64,000 nt of DNA. It comes from an uncultured Clostridia bacterium. GTDB lineage: Bacteria; Bacillota; Clostridia; Oscillospirales; Ruminococcaceae. Each line of letters begins with the position of its first letter. The first letter of the stretch is position 1. The stretch lies in contig CANQXS010000010.1 in assembly GCA_947627875.1 (NCBI GenBank), forward strand, positions 27,610 to 91,609. The letters run 5' to 3'. The position numbers and the translations under genes are program-made. Below the pieces are notes generated by a model, which searched no databases, was not told the origin of the DNA, and saw nothing but the letters and a program-made list of their open reading frames with translations. This document shows positions 18,727-25,536 of the stretch, piece by piece.

Positions 18727-18820
18727 GGGCGAAGCCCGAGCCCGCCCCCTTCGGGGCGGGCCTGCGCGCGGCGCAGCCGCGCGCCCCCGCGCACTCCGTG
18801 CGCGGGCGGGCTTCGCCCGC
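18727..18820. repeat. GC-rich hairpin array A
   Basis: Five stem-loops in a row with 3-4 nt loops: GGGC/GCCC at 18727, a 9-bp stem at 18740-18761, a 9-bp stem at 18764-18784, a 9-bp stem at 18786-18806 and GCGGGC/GCCCGC at 18806-18820. It sits between the trmN6-like stop and the rsmI start. Similar arrays occur at 20966 and 56498. Confidence 0.8.
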
Positions 18821-18838
18821 AGGCAGCGGCAAACGCCT

Positions 18839-19549
18839 TTAAAGCCCGTATATCCGCTTCATTTCGCGGGAATATTCCTCTCCCTCCATAACAAGGAGGG
18901 GGCTTTCTATCTTCATAAATCCTGTTCCGCCGAGCCTTCCTTCAAGGAGAATGAGCCAAGCGGGGGAATCGGCGTTTTTGTGAACGGTCCGAAGGCGCTT
19001 CGGCTCGATCCCGCAGCTTCTCATCGCAGAAATACAGTCGGCAAGCCGCTCGGGTCGGTTGCAGATGCAAAGCCTCCCGCCGAATTTAAGGCTCCGCTTT
19101 GCCGCCTCGCATACATCCCGTATCCCGCACTCGATTTCGTGGCGGGCGAGAGCCTGCGCGGAATCGGCGCTTTTCGCACCCGTTCCGCCGCGTTTATAGG
19201 GCGGGTTGCAGGTGATGAGGTCGAGCGCACGCTCGCTCCGCCATTCCCTGAGGTCTGCGCAGACGGGTTTAAGCCTGTCCGTTCCCGAAAGTTCCTTCGA
19301 CATCACCGCGAGGTCGTAAGCCTTTTTTTGGATCTCAACCGCCGTTATCTCGGCGGGAAGGTGATTTTTAAGCATAAGCAGCGCGACGATTCCGTTGCCT
19401 GAGCAGAGGTCGCAGCAAAAGTCCTTATGCCTCGGCGCGGCGAAGTCGGCAAGCAGAAAGGCGTCGGTCCCGAAGCGGTGCTCCTTTGAGATCACTACCT
19501 TGTAGCCGCTCCCGAGGTCCTCGACCGAGAGGTCGTCATATTGAGGCAT
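18839..19549 (-). CDS. tRNA1(Val) (adenine-N6)-methyltransferase-like protein (TrmN6/YfiC)
   Basis: 236-residue Rossmann SAM methyltransferase. SAM site CDLCSGNGIVALLM at about residue 45, acidic VEIQKKAYDLA after beta-2, and the N6-adenine catalytic motif NPPY at about 114. Gene order next to rsmI is the usual Bacillota context. ATG 19549 (MPQYDDLSVEDLG) is chosen since GAGGAGG lies 9 nt upstream; the upstream in-frame ATG 19570 is buried in dusB. Its 5' end overlaps dusB by 14 nt. Confidence 0.9.
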   Translation of the reverse strand: MPQYDDLSVEDLGSGYKVVISKEHRFGTDAFLLADFAAPRHKDFCCDLCSGNGIVALLMLKNHLPAEITAVEIQKKAYDLAVMSKELSGTDRLKPVCADLREWRSERALDLITCNPPYKRGGTGAKSADSAQALARHEIECGIRDVCEAAKRSLKFGGRLCICNRPERLADCISAMRSCGIEPKRLRTVHKNADSPAWLILLEGRLGGTGFMKIESPLLVMEGEEYSREMKRIYGL

Positions 19550-20513
19550 TTTCGAGCACCTCCTCGGCAAGCCTTTTTATGTCGTCAAGGGTGTTGAGCG
19601 AGCCCGACATATTGCGGTATTTCGCCGCCCCGCGAACCCCTTTCAGGTACCACGCGACGTTTTTTCTCGCCTCGCGCACTCCCTGTGCCTCGCCCTTGTA
19701 TTTTACTATCCTCTCGGCGTGCTCAATCATCACTCTCAGGCGCTCCTCAAGAGGCGGTTCGGGCAGCATTTCGCCCGATTCGAGATACCTCTTTATCTGC
19801 TCAAACACCCAAGGTCTGCCGTTTGAGGCGCGAGCCAGCGAAACGAGGTCGCAGCCGGTTTCGGAATACATTTTAGCGGCATCCTTGCCGTCTAAAATGT
19901 CCCCGTTTCCGATAACCGGTATCTTTACGGCATTCTTCACCGCTTTTATGACCGACCAATCCGACCTTCCGCTGTACATCTGAGCCCTTGTCCTCGGGTG
20001 GACGGCGAGCGCCGAGGCTCCCGCTTGCTCCATCATCACGCCGAAAGGCACCGCGTTGATGTTATTCTCGTCCCAGCCCGCGCGGAATTTCACCGTTACG
20101 GGGCATTCCGCCCTCGATACCGCCGCTTTTACGAGCTCTGCCGCGAGCTCGGGCGTTTTCATAAGCGCGCTACCTCCCCCGGGATTTACCACCTTCGCGA
20201 CGGGGCAGCCCATATTTATGTCGATGATATCGGGCTTGAAGCGGTTGACGATCTCAACGGCTTTTGCCATATATTCCGGCTCCTCGCCGAAGAGCTGGAC
20301 GGCATACGGGCGCTCGGAATCATAGACCTCGCAGAGCTCGAGCGAGCCTGCTCCGCCGTAGCAAAGCCCCTTTGCCGAGACCATTTCGCTGCAAAGGTAA
20401 CTCGCGCCGTATTCGCGGCATATCTCGCGGTAGGCTCGGTCGGCTACAGAAGCCATCGGACTTAAGGCGCATGTCCGTTCTATTTTCACGTTTCCGATAG
20501 TTATGAAGTCCAT
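19536..20513 (-). CDS. dusB: tRNA dihydrouridine synthase B
   Basis: 325-residue FMN-dependent tRNA dihydrouridine synthase. Start FITIGNVKIERTCALSPMA, then CSEMVSAKGLCYG, INMGCPVAKV (FMN/tRNA contacts; catalytic Cys in the CPV loop), VTVKFRAGWDE, VHPRTRAQMYSG, VIGNGDI and LARASNGRPW. Complete and of normal length. The first ~19 codons and the upstream leader are tandemly duplicated upstream (195-bp period), so its translation may be affected by decoy starts. Confidence 0.96.
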   Translation of the reverse strand: MDFITIGNVKIERTCALSPMASVADRAYREICREYGASYLCSEMVSAKGLCYGGAGSLELCEVYDSERPYAVQLFGEEPEYMAKAVEIVNRFKPDIIDINMGCPVAKVVNPGGGSALMKTPELAAELVKAAVSRAECPVTVKFRAGWDENNINAVPFGVMMEQAGASALAVHPRTRAQMYSGRSDWSVIKAVKNAVKIPVIGNGDILDGKDAAKMYSETGCDLVSLARASNGRPWVFEQIKRYLESGEMLPEPPLEERLRVMIEHAERIVKYKGEAQGVREARKNVAWYLKGVRGAAKYRNMSGSLNTLDDIKRLAEEVLENASI

Positions 20514-20918
20514 TATATCCTCACAAAAAGATATGGCGGCGGTTTATATCAAAGTCATGGTCGTCGGCGAGGAGGCAGCAGCCTCCGAGACGAAGACGGA
20601 CGCGGCGGCAGTCTTGAAGTCGGCGGGAAACGCTTGACGCCGCGTTGCCATCGGGCTTAAGGCGCATGTCCGTTCTATTTTTACATTTCCTATCGTTATG
20701 AAATTCATTATATCCTCACAAAAAGAGATGGCGGCGGTTTATATCAAAGTCGGGGTCGTCGGCGAGGAGGCGGCAGCCTCCGAGACGAAGACGGACGCGG
20801 CGGCAGTCTTGAAGTCGGCGGGAAACGCTTGACGCCGCGTTGCCATCGGGCTTAAAGTGCAAGTCTTTTCTATTTTCACGTTTCCGATAGTTATGAAGTT
20901 CATTATATCCTCACAAAA
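20457..20918. repeat. 195-bp tandem repeat derived from the dusB 5' end
   Basis: Units begin at 20457, 20652 and 20847 (period exactly 195 bp = 65 codons); the third is truncated near 20918. Each unit contains the dusB ribosome site, start codon and first ~19 codons. The two extra copies form 54-codon frames (minus strand, 20544-20708 and 20739-20903) that begin like DusB and end soon after. Copy 1 is the functional gene start. Confidence 0.92.
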
Positions 20919-20965
20919 TGCGGGCTTTACCGGCGCGGCGCCCCACTGCCTGCGAGCGCCGCCCG

Positions 20966-21028
20966 CCCCCACAGCCGCGCCCCAAGGCGCGCGGCTGTGG
21001 GGGTGCACGGCGCCGAAGGCGCCGTGCA
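20966..21028. repeat. GC-rich hairpin array B in the dusB leader
   Basis: Two strong adjacent hairpins: a 15-bp stem (20966-20980 with 20989-21003) and an 11-bp stem TGCACGGCGCC / GGCGCCGTGCA (21004-21014 with 21018-21028). Same style as arrays A and C. It lies in the transcribed leader of dusB if the promoter at 21126 is used. Confidence 0.75.
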
Positions 21029-21125
21029 GGCGGCGCTTCCGGCAAAAGCTGCCTCTTTCGCAGAATTTTCCTTAAATCTCAGCGCTTCCGCCGCGCCTCG
21101 GGGAGCAAAAGCCGTATGCAAAAAC

Positions 21126-21134
21126 ATTATACCA
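21126..21134 (-). promoter_or_regulatory. Extended -10 promoter of dusB
   Basis: Minus strand TGGTATAAT, an extended -10 with perfect TATAAT (plus-strand ATTATA at 21126-21131). No good -35 at 17 bp upstream: that position now lies at the prophage edge. The same TGTGGTATA core occurs at the polA promoter on the other side of the prophage. Confidence 0.6.
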
Positions 21135-21159
21135 CAGTTTTTTCGGTTTGTGTAGTCTT

Positions 21160-21188
21160 TTGACAAAATTTAATGAATTTTGTAGAGT
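21160..21188 (+). promoter_or_regulatory. Possible promoter across the left prophage end
   Basis: TTGACA at 21160-21165 with a 17-bp spacer to TAGAGT at 21183-21188. The spacer is the attL-like repeat. It would start a transcript into the left-end HTH gene, but the perfect hairpin at 21195-21230 lies directly downstream. Confidence 0.35.
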
Positions 21189-21189
21189 C
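21164..21189. repeat. Left end of the prophage: direct repeat and inverted repeat
   Basis: CAAAATTTAATGAATTT (21164-21180) is repeated exactly at 49427-49443. Within it TAATG (21171-21175) is followed by AATTTTGTAGAGTC (21176-21189), which matches the inverted right end at 12 of 14 positions. Read as terminal inverted repeat plus target duplication, or as an attL core. Confidence 0.75.
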
Positions 21190-21194
21190 TTATA

Positions 21195-21236
21195 ATAAAT
21201 TGCAAGAGGTTTCGACCTCTTGCAATTTATTTTTAT
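21195..21236. terminator. Perfect 16-bp hairpin at the left prophage end
   Basis: Arms 21195-21210 and 21215-21230 are exact reverse complements around the loop TTCG, with T-rich sequence after it and an A/T flank before it. It looks like a bidirectional terminator insulating the prophage from the chromosomal side. Confidence 0.85.
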
Positions 21237-21263
21237 CCATATTTTTGAAAGGAGACTCTATAA

Positions 21264-21515
21264 ATGAACGCTCGCTATCTAAATTTTAGCGACAGAAAAA
21301 AGCTTGAACAAATGTATCTCGACGGTAAAAAGGTTCCTGAGATCGCGGCCGAATTAAAAGTTCATGAATCCACGGTTTACAGAGAGCTTGACCGAGGTGC
21401 GACCGGATCACTCGACAACAACGGCAGAATCGGCTACAGCTCTGAGCTCGGTCAAATTGCTTTGCAGAGCAGGCTGAAACACCGCCGACTCAACCTCAGA
21501 AAAGCAGATGATTAA
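21264..21515 (+). CDS. Small IS30-type helix-turn-helix protein
   Basis: 84 residues. LNFSDRKKLEQMYLDG-KKVPEIAAELKVHESTVYREL-RG matches the N-terminal helix-turn-helix of IS30-family transposases, including the TVYRELDRG end of the recognition helix and a YSSELGQ segment after it. No DDE catalytic domain follows. It may be a stand-alone DNA-binding regulator or a relic of a transposase. A full IS30 transposase with a related N-terminus lies at the other end. AAAGGAG precedes the ATG. Confidence 0.75.
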   Translation: MNARYLNFSDRKKLEQMYLDGKKVPEIAAELKVHESTVYRELDRGATGSLDNNGRIGYSSELGQIALQSRLKHRRLNLRKADD

Positions 21516-21539
21516 GCTTATCCCGAAAGGAGCAGAAAA

Positions 21540-21920
21540 ATGAAGGAAAAAGTCTATATCAAGATCAGACCGAGCGGCGAAATCTCAAACTGTCCCTGCG
21601 GTGATGACGGTTCGATCACTCTTGAGGAAATGCAGGAAGCCGTCGGAGGATACATCGAGGTCGTCAGATCGGCATTCGACCGTCTTGTAATGATCGTGAA
21701 CGAGGAAGGCAAGCTGCGGGGTCTGCCGTATAATCCCACAGCAACGGCAATCATGGGAGTCGGAGGGCTTCCGGGAGATTACATCGTGGGGACGGCGCTG
21801 CTTGTATCTGAAAGCGGCGAGGACCTCGTCGGGATAATTCTGAGCGCCGCCGAAAATATTGCCGCTCAGATAAGGCACGCACAGATTGAGGATATTCGGG
21901 CAGGTGGCTCTCATGAATAA
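21540..21920 (+). CDS. DUF3846-like phage protein
   Basis: 126 residues. TLEEMQEAVGGYIEVV followed by NEEGKLRGLPYNPTAT and GDYIVGTALLV matches the DUF3846 pattern, common in phages and conjugative elements of Bacillota. Function unknown. Preceded by AAAGGAG; the next gene starts inside its last codons. Confidence 0.7.
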   Translation: MKEKVYIKIRPSGEISNCPCGDDGSITLEEMQEAVGGYIEVVRSAFDRLVMIVNEEGKLRGLPYNPTATAIMGVGGLPGDYIVGTALLVSESGEDLVGIILSAAENIAAQIRHAQIEDIRAGGSHE

Positions 21921-22392
21921 AATTAAGCCCAAAGGCGGCAGGCGCCCTGCGGTCGAATCAGGCATAAACGAGCTATACCCGGAAGAGCGGCTCGCGAACG
22001 CCGTAATCCTGCAAGCTGTCGATGACTACCGTGCGGCGGTTCGCCGCCTGAAAAAATATCCGAAAGACGAGATCGCCGCCGGCATAAAGATATCGATCGA
22101 GGAGTTTTTCGTCTCTCGGGAATTCTGCATATACAGCGAGGCGGACGGCAAAAGCCTCATCGGGCAGATATATGCAAAAGAATTGAACCGAGCTTGCGAC
22201 AAAGCAAACGACGTGTTCAGACTCAAGCCCCAGCACAGCGGGTTTTATGCCTCTTATGATATGTGGAGACGCGGCAAAATCGCCAAGAGAGACGCAGCCG
22301 CGATGTGCAATATGTCGTGTCAGTCGTTCTATGTAAAAGTCAAAAAGTTTGAAGAAATCAAAGGCATAAGGGGAGGAAAAGAGCATGAATAA
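21913..22392 (+). CDS. Hypothetical phage protein with possible C-terminal helix-turn-helix
   Basis: 159 residues from ATG 21913, which overlaps the preceding stop and follows AGGTGG; the longer frame from 21886 has no ribosome site. Helical and charged. The last 40 residues (GKIAKRDAAAMCNMSCQSFYVKVKKFEE) look like a helix-turn-helix. No family recognised; an early regulator is possible. Confidence 0.6.
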   Translation: MNKIKPKGGRRPAVESGINELYPEERLANAVILQAVDDYRAAVRRLKKYPKDEIAAGIKISIEEFFVSREFCIYSEADGKSLIGQIYAKELNRACDKANDVFRLKPQHSGFYASYDMWRRGKIAKRDAAAMCNMSCQSFYVKVKKFEEIKGIRGGKEHE

Positions 22393-22678
22393 TATTATTC
22401 AAACAAGATACGGCTTTGCCGGTGCGTGCATCGGCTTCGGAGCGTCAGCGGTCGGGGTGTGTCACGTCTGCCCGGCAGTTTCAAAGATAATCGCTGCTTT
22501 TGCAATCGCCTCGTTTGCGGTCTGTGCTTTGACTTTTCTCGCCGAAGCAATCGACGAAAAAAGAAACGAGTCTGCTCTGGCGGAAACGGAACAGGCTCGA
22601 TATGAGAAAAAAATTGATAATTTAAGTATAGCAGAAAACCCCGGTCTTGTCAAGGAGGGTGGCAGCGATGAACCTTAG
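22385..22678 (+). CDS. Small membrane protein
   Basis: 97 residues with two hydrophobic segments (about 8-30 and 34-53) followed by a charged coiled-coil-like tail. Start overlaps the previous gene by 8 nt. No family recognised; such proteins are frequent in early phage regions. Confidence 0.6.
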   Translation: MNNIIQTRYGFAGACIGFGASAVGVCHVCPAVSKIIAAFAIASFAVCALTFLAEAIDEKRNESALAETEQARYEKKIDNLSIAENPGLVKEGGSDEP

Positions 22679-22958
22679 AGAAGCAAGAGCAGCGCTGCGC
22701 AGCCATGTGCCGGTTCAGACCTGCGGCTATGTCGACGCCAAGCTCCACGGCAAAATTAAAAATCTTCGGGTTCAGCGAATCTCGGAGAACTGCGGAAGAT
22801 ACGGTGATATCTATTTCACAGCCGATATTGTTGAAGAATCAAACGGTTGCAGCTTGAGCGTGCTGACTTGTAGAATCGAAAATATAGAAATCGCCGATGA
22901 GGCTCCCGAAACGCTCAAAGCGCTTTTTGAGAGATGGCACTCAAAAATAGGAAGGTGA
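22668..22958 (+). CDS. Hypothetical phage protein
   Basis: 96 residues from ATG 22668 after GGAGGGTGG; mixed alpha/beta with several Cys. It ends with TGA at 22956-22958, and the same frame stays open for 69 more codons with plausible coding content (next entry). No family recognised. Confidence 0.6.
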   Translation: MNLREARAALRSHVPVQTCGYVDAKLHGKIKNLRVQRISENCGRYGDIYFTADIVEESNGCSLSVLTCRIENIEIADEAPETLKALFERWHSKIGR

Positions 22959-23168
22959 CAGAAAGCGAAATATATTGACCCGACATCTGGCAAGAAATAC
23001 TGCGGCATTGAAAGCACAAAAGCAGGATTCTGCATGAAAAGAAAAGCAAATTGCAAAGGCTGCCCGCTGTCCGTCACCCAGAACAAGTCGCTGGTGGGCT
23101 GTAGGATATTTTCAAAGGCTTATCCCGATATGGTCGCGGAGCTCATGGGCTTGAAATTGAGGAGGTAA
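22959..23168 (+). pseudogene. Open Cys-rich frame without a normal start
   Basis: The frame directly after the TGA at 22956 encodes YIDPTSGKKYCGIEST... with Cys spaced as C-x9-C-x6-C-x2-C, ending at TAA 23166-23168. It looks like a small zinc-binding phage protein, but no ATG, GTG or TTG opens it; the first in-frame ATG is internal at 23034 (44 residues). Either the start codon was lost, a rare ATT start is used, or the upstream TGA is read through. Confidence 0.45.
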
Positions 23169-23171
23169 GCA

Positions 23172-23597
23172 ATGAAAAAGTATAGATTAACATTAAACTC
23201 ATTATTGGACGTTCTCCACTTTTTCGACGTTCAAGGTTGCGATGTCTGTCCGCTAAAAGATAAGGCAATAGGAAGCAAATCTTGCTACGAGTATTGTCAA
23301 ACCCACCCGGAAGAAGCTGCCGCACTAATCGGGTATGAGATTATCGAGGTTGAATCGAAGCTCACCGAGCAGGAGCTCGCGATCTGCAAAGCAGTCGGGG
23401 CGAAGTGGGTGAGTAGAAACGAGCTCGGCGATACTGTATCTCTTTGGGAATCTAAACCCGTTTTATTCCCCGAAGCAAAGCGCTGTTATTACAGTAATGG
23501 GAAGTTTATTGCCTGCATGCCTCTGAAACTCTTCCCTTCCCTCAACTCCGGCGACCTCGTGAATGTGGAGGAACTTTTGAAAGAGGCGAAAGCATGA
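23172..23597 (+). CDS. Hypothetical Cys-containing phage protein
   Basis: 141 residues; early CDVCPLKDKAIG and CYEYCQTHPEEA segments suggest a small metal site, followed by an alpha/beta region with a WVSRNELGD and W-containing core. GAGGAGG lies 7 nt before the ATG. No family recognised. Confidence 0.65.
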   Translation: MKKYRLTLNSLLDVLHFFDVQGCDVCPLKDKAIGSKSCYEYCQTHPEEAAALIGYEIIEVESKLTEQELAICKAVGAKWVSRNELGDTVSLWESKPVLFPEAKRCYYSNGKFIACMPLKLFPSLNSGDLVNVEELLKEAKA

Positions 23598-23782
23598 ACA
23601 AAATCTACATAAAAACCCACCTGAAAAAGCTGCCTCCGAACTGCGCGGAGTGTGATTTCAGCGAATACAGTTCGACAGGCCGCACGATAAATTGCGACTT
23701 TTCCGGATATCGTCAGCCGATTATGCTTGATAATAAGCGCCCCGAGTGGTGTCCGCTGGTGGAGGTTAAACAAAATGATTAA
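23594..23782 (+). CDS. Small zinc-ribbon-like phage protein
   Basis: 62 residues with CAEC near residue 17, a further Cys (TINCDF) and WCPL near the end, suggesting a bound metal. Overlaps its neighbours by 4 and 8 nt, so it is translationally coupled. Function unknown. Confidence 0.6.
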   Translation: MNKIYIKTHLKKLPPNCAECDFSEYSSTGRTINCDFSGYRQPIMLDNKRPEWCPLVEVKQND

Positions 23783-24146
23783 AAACGTAACGGAATTTTG
23801 CCCGGGTTGCGAGCGCGAAGTGATATTGAATTGGGATATCGAGCAGGACGGTTTCAGGGCGTTCTGCCCCTACTGCGGCGAGAGGCTCATGCTCTGCGAT
23901 GAGTGTCAGCACCGCGACGGCGAACCCGACTGCGACTATGACAGCAAAACCGACAGCTGCCGGTATAACAGGAAGGAGACACGCGCCGTGACTAACATGG
24001 AAAAGATTAAGAACATGAGCCGCGAAGAGCTGGCGAAGTTTCTTATGCAAATTGATTTAGGCCCTACGCCGTACTGCGGCAGAGAGTGCGCTGAAAGATG
24101 TGAGGGCTGCGCTATTGAATGGCTCGGCGAGGAAGCCAAACGATGA
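23775..24146 (+). CDS. Zinc-ribbon phage protein
   Basis: 123 residues from ATG 23775 (GGAGG 8 nt upstream). Multiple CxxC knuckles: FCPGCEREV, FCPYCGERL, LCDECQHRD, then C-rich YCGRECAERCEGCAIEWLG at the C-terminus. Probably two zinc ribbons. Unknown role; early phage zinc-ribbon proteins often act on host transcription or defence, which is only inference here. Confidence 0.65.
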   Translation: MIKNVTEFCPGCEREVILNWDIEQDGFRAFCPYCGERLMLCDECQHRDGEPDCDYDSKTDSCRYNRKETRAVTNMEKIKNMSREELAKFLMQIDLGPTPYCGRECAERCEGCAIEWLGEEAKR

Positions 24147-24415
24147 AGAACGAATACAGGAGCCGGGTATATACCGACCGTTCGGCTTACGCCGATTTTG
24201 AAGCTCCGGCGAAATTTCTTGCGATTGAAAGCATAATCGTTCGGCGGCTCAAAGAACACCCGAAAGCGATATGCTCCTATTCGGGAGGCTCGGATTCGGA
24301 TATACTTATCGACCTGAGATATCTCAAACCGTTCCGCGACGATGACGTGGAGCTATTTGAAAGAAAAGGCGCGGACGGAAGAACCTACATAGCCGTTAAA
24401 AAGGATTTTTCTTGA
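24143..24415 (+). CDS. Truncated PAPS-reductase-like (PP-loop) protein
   Basis: 90 residues from ATG 24143. The PP-loop ATP-pyrophosphatase signature SYSGGSDSDILIDL sits at about residues 52-65, as in phage PAPS-reductase-like proteins, which are normally 200 residues or more. After it the chain switches to an unrelated-looking tail (RYLKPFRDDDVELF) and stops. Likely a fusion left by an internal deletion, so probably without activity. Confidence 0.55.
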   Translation: MKNEYRSRVYTDRSAYADFEAPAKFLAIESIIVRRLKEHPKAICSYSGGSDSDILIDLRYLKPFRDDDVELFERKGADGRTYIAVKKDFS

Positions 24416-24570
24416 CCGGGCTTATATGCTCGATGCAGGTGATAGATGAAAAGTTCTGCAAAGAACTGTTTCACATCTTTGAAGTGTGCCAAGCGTCGCT
24501 GATCTTCCGGGCTGAAAAGTGTCTTGATGAGATTGAAACAGACGAGGAGGCAGAGAAATGCGATCAGTAA
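24412..24570 (+). CDS. Small hypothetical protein with TTG start
   Basis: 52 residues from TTG 24412, which overlaps the preceding TGA and follows AAAAGGA at 6 nt; an in-frame ATG at 24433 would give 45 residues. Acidic, Cys-rich helical protein (FCKELFHIFEVCQASLIF). The next gene starts within it at 24558. No family recognised. Confidence 0.5.
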   Translation: MTGLICSMQVIDEKFCKELFHIFEVCQASLIFRAEKCLDEIETDEEAEKCDQ

Positions 24571-24947
24571 ATTCCGAACCCAGCCTTGAAGGCTGCGTTC
24601 AGGCGGCCGAGATGTTGATCAAAGCGATAAACGAAATGTCCGAGCGCTTTGCCGAAGCAGTAGAAAAGACGACAAGGCTGATGAAGCTTCAAGCCGAGAA
24701 AGGGGTTAGAGTTGTGTCTAAAGAAAAACTGCACCGCGACAGTATATGGTTCCGCATGAGAATCCGGCTCAAATTATTTTCTATTTTAAGATTCGCCGGA
24801 AGCTGTATGAGCTTCGGCTCCGGCTTTGCCTGTGGCTTAAGCCGAAAGCCGACTGTCATTGCTGCTGTCTTATCTGCAAGTATTTTGACAACTGCCGGTG
24901 GGAGATCGAGCAGGACGCCGACATATAAGCCGCACACCATTATATAA
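24558..24947 (+). CDS. Hypothetical phage protein, C-terminal part possibly out of frame
   Basis: 129 residues as read; GAGGAGG 7 nt before the ATG supports the start. The first ~60 residues form a plausible helical protein ending HRDSIWFRM. After that the sequence becomes low-complexity, while another frame (24746-24928) reads a convincing Cys-rich C-terminus. A single-base change near 24750-24800 may have split one gene. Confidence 0.4.
   Translation: MRSVNSEPSLEGCVQAAEMLIKAINEMSERFAEAVEKTTRLMKLQAEKGVRVVSKEKLHRDSIWFRMRIRLKLFSILRFAGSCMSFGSGFACGLSRKPTVIAAVLSASILTTAGGRSSRTPTYKPHTII
24746..24928 (+). CDS. Cys-rich C-terminal fragment in an alternative frame
   Basis: 60 codons reading KLYELRLRLCLWLKPK then DCHCCCLICKYFDNC, a tight zinc-binding pattern, ending WEIEQDADI. 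It overlaps the previous entry entirely and has no ribosome site of its own. More likely the displaced end of that protein than a separate gene. Confidence 0.4.
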   Translation: MVPHENPAQIIFYFKIRRKLYELRLRLCLWLKPKADCHCCCLICKYFDNCRWEIEQDADI

Positions 24948-25129
24948 AAAGGGCTTTCCGTCTTGCACGCGGAAAACCCGGACGCAGCGCTCGCGAACGC
25001 AAATCGTCTCTATAATTTTATTATAGCACAGCGGCGTCCGAAAGTCAATAAAGCCGGGGCAGTTCGCCCCTTCACGGTCTTGTATTGTATAGTATCAATT
25101 CAACCGTCAAAGAAAAGGAGACCGCAAAA

Positions 25130-25528
25130 ATGAAAAGTTATGTTGAAAAGTCAGAGTCAAGTCAGGTCGAGTATTCGGGGATGAAACTCTATGAGATTTT
25201 TGCGAAGGTTCAAAAGCAGATAGATTATGACAGCTTTTTGCCGGGGGATCGCCCGCTCGCCAGAGAGATTGCCCTGATTATTTCAGAAATATATCGGCTG
25301 CCAGAAAACGCCGACGTAAGAATCGGCGGGATCGTCCTCAGCGCCGGAATGGTCGCCGAAGCTTATGAACAGCTCGGCTACGGCAACGTCGACATCGTGA
25401 TCGCGAGCTTCAAGAAAATCAGCTACCCCGTCCGCAATGTCAAAACATACCTTCGCACAGCCTTATATAATTCCGTCTTCGAGCTCGAGGCAAGGCTCGA
25501 GAATTCCGTGCGCTCCGGCAAGCTCTGA
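25130..25528 (+). CDS. Hypothetical phage protein with a replication-initiator-like tail
   Basis: 132 residues from ATG 25130 (AAAAGGAG upstream; the frame from 25085 has no site). The C-terminal RNVKTYLRTALYNSVFELEA resembles the end of DUF6017-type replication proteins, where NPxxYxxTALYN is typical. That similarity is by eye only. It lies directly before the Rep-like gene, which fits a replication role. Confidence 0.55.
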   Translation: MKSYVEKSESSQVEYSGMKLYEIFAKVQKQIDYDSFLPGDRPLAREIALIISEIYRLPENADVRIGGIVLSAGMVAEAYEQLGYGNVDIVIASFKKISYPVRNVKTYLRTALYNSVFELEARLENSVRSGKL

Positions 25529-25536
25529 GGTGCAGG

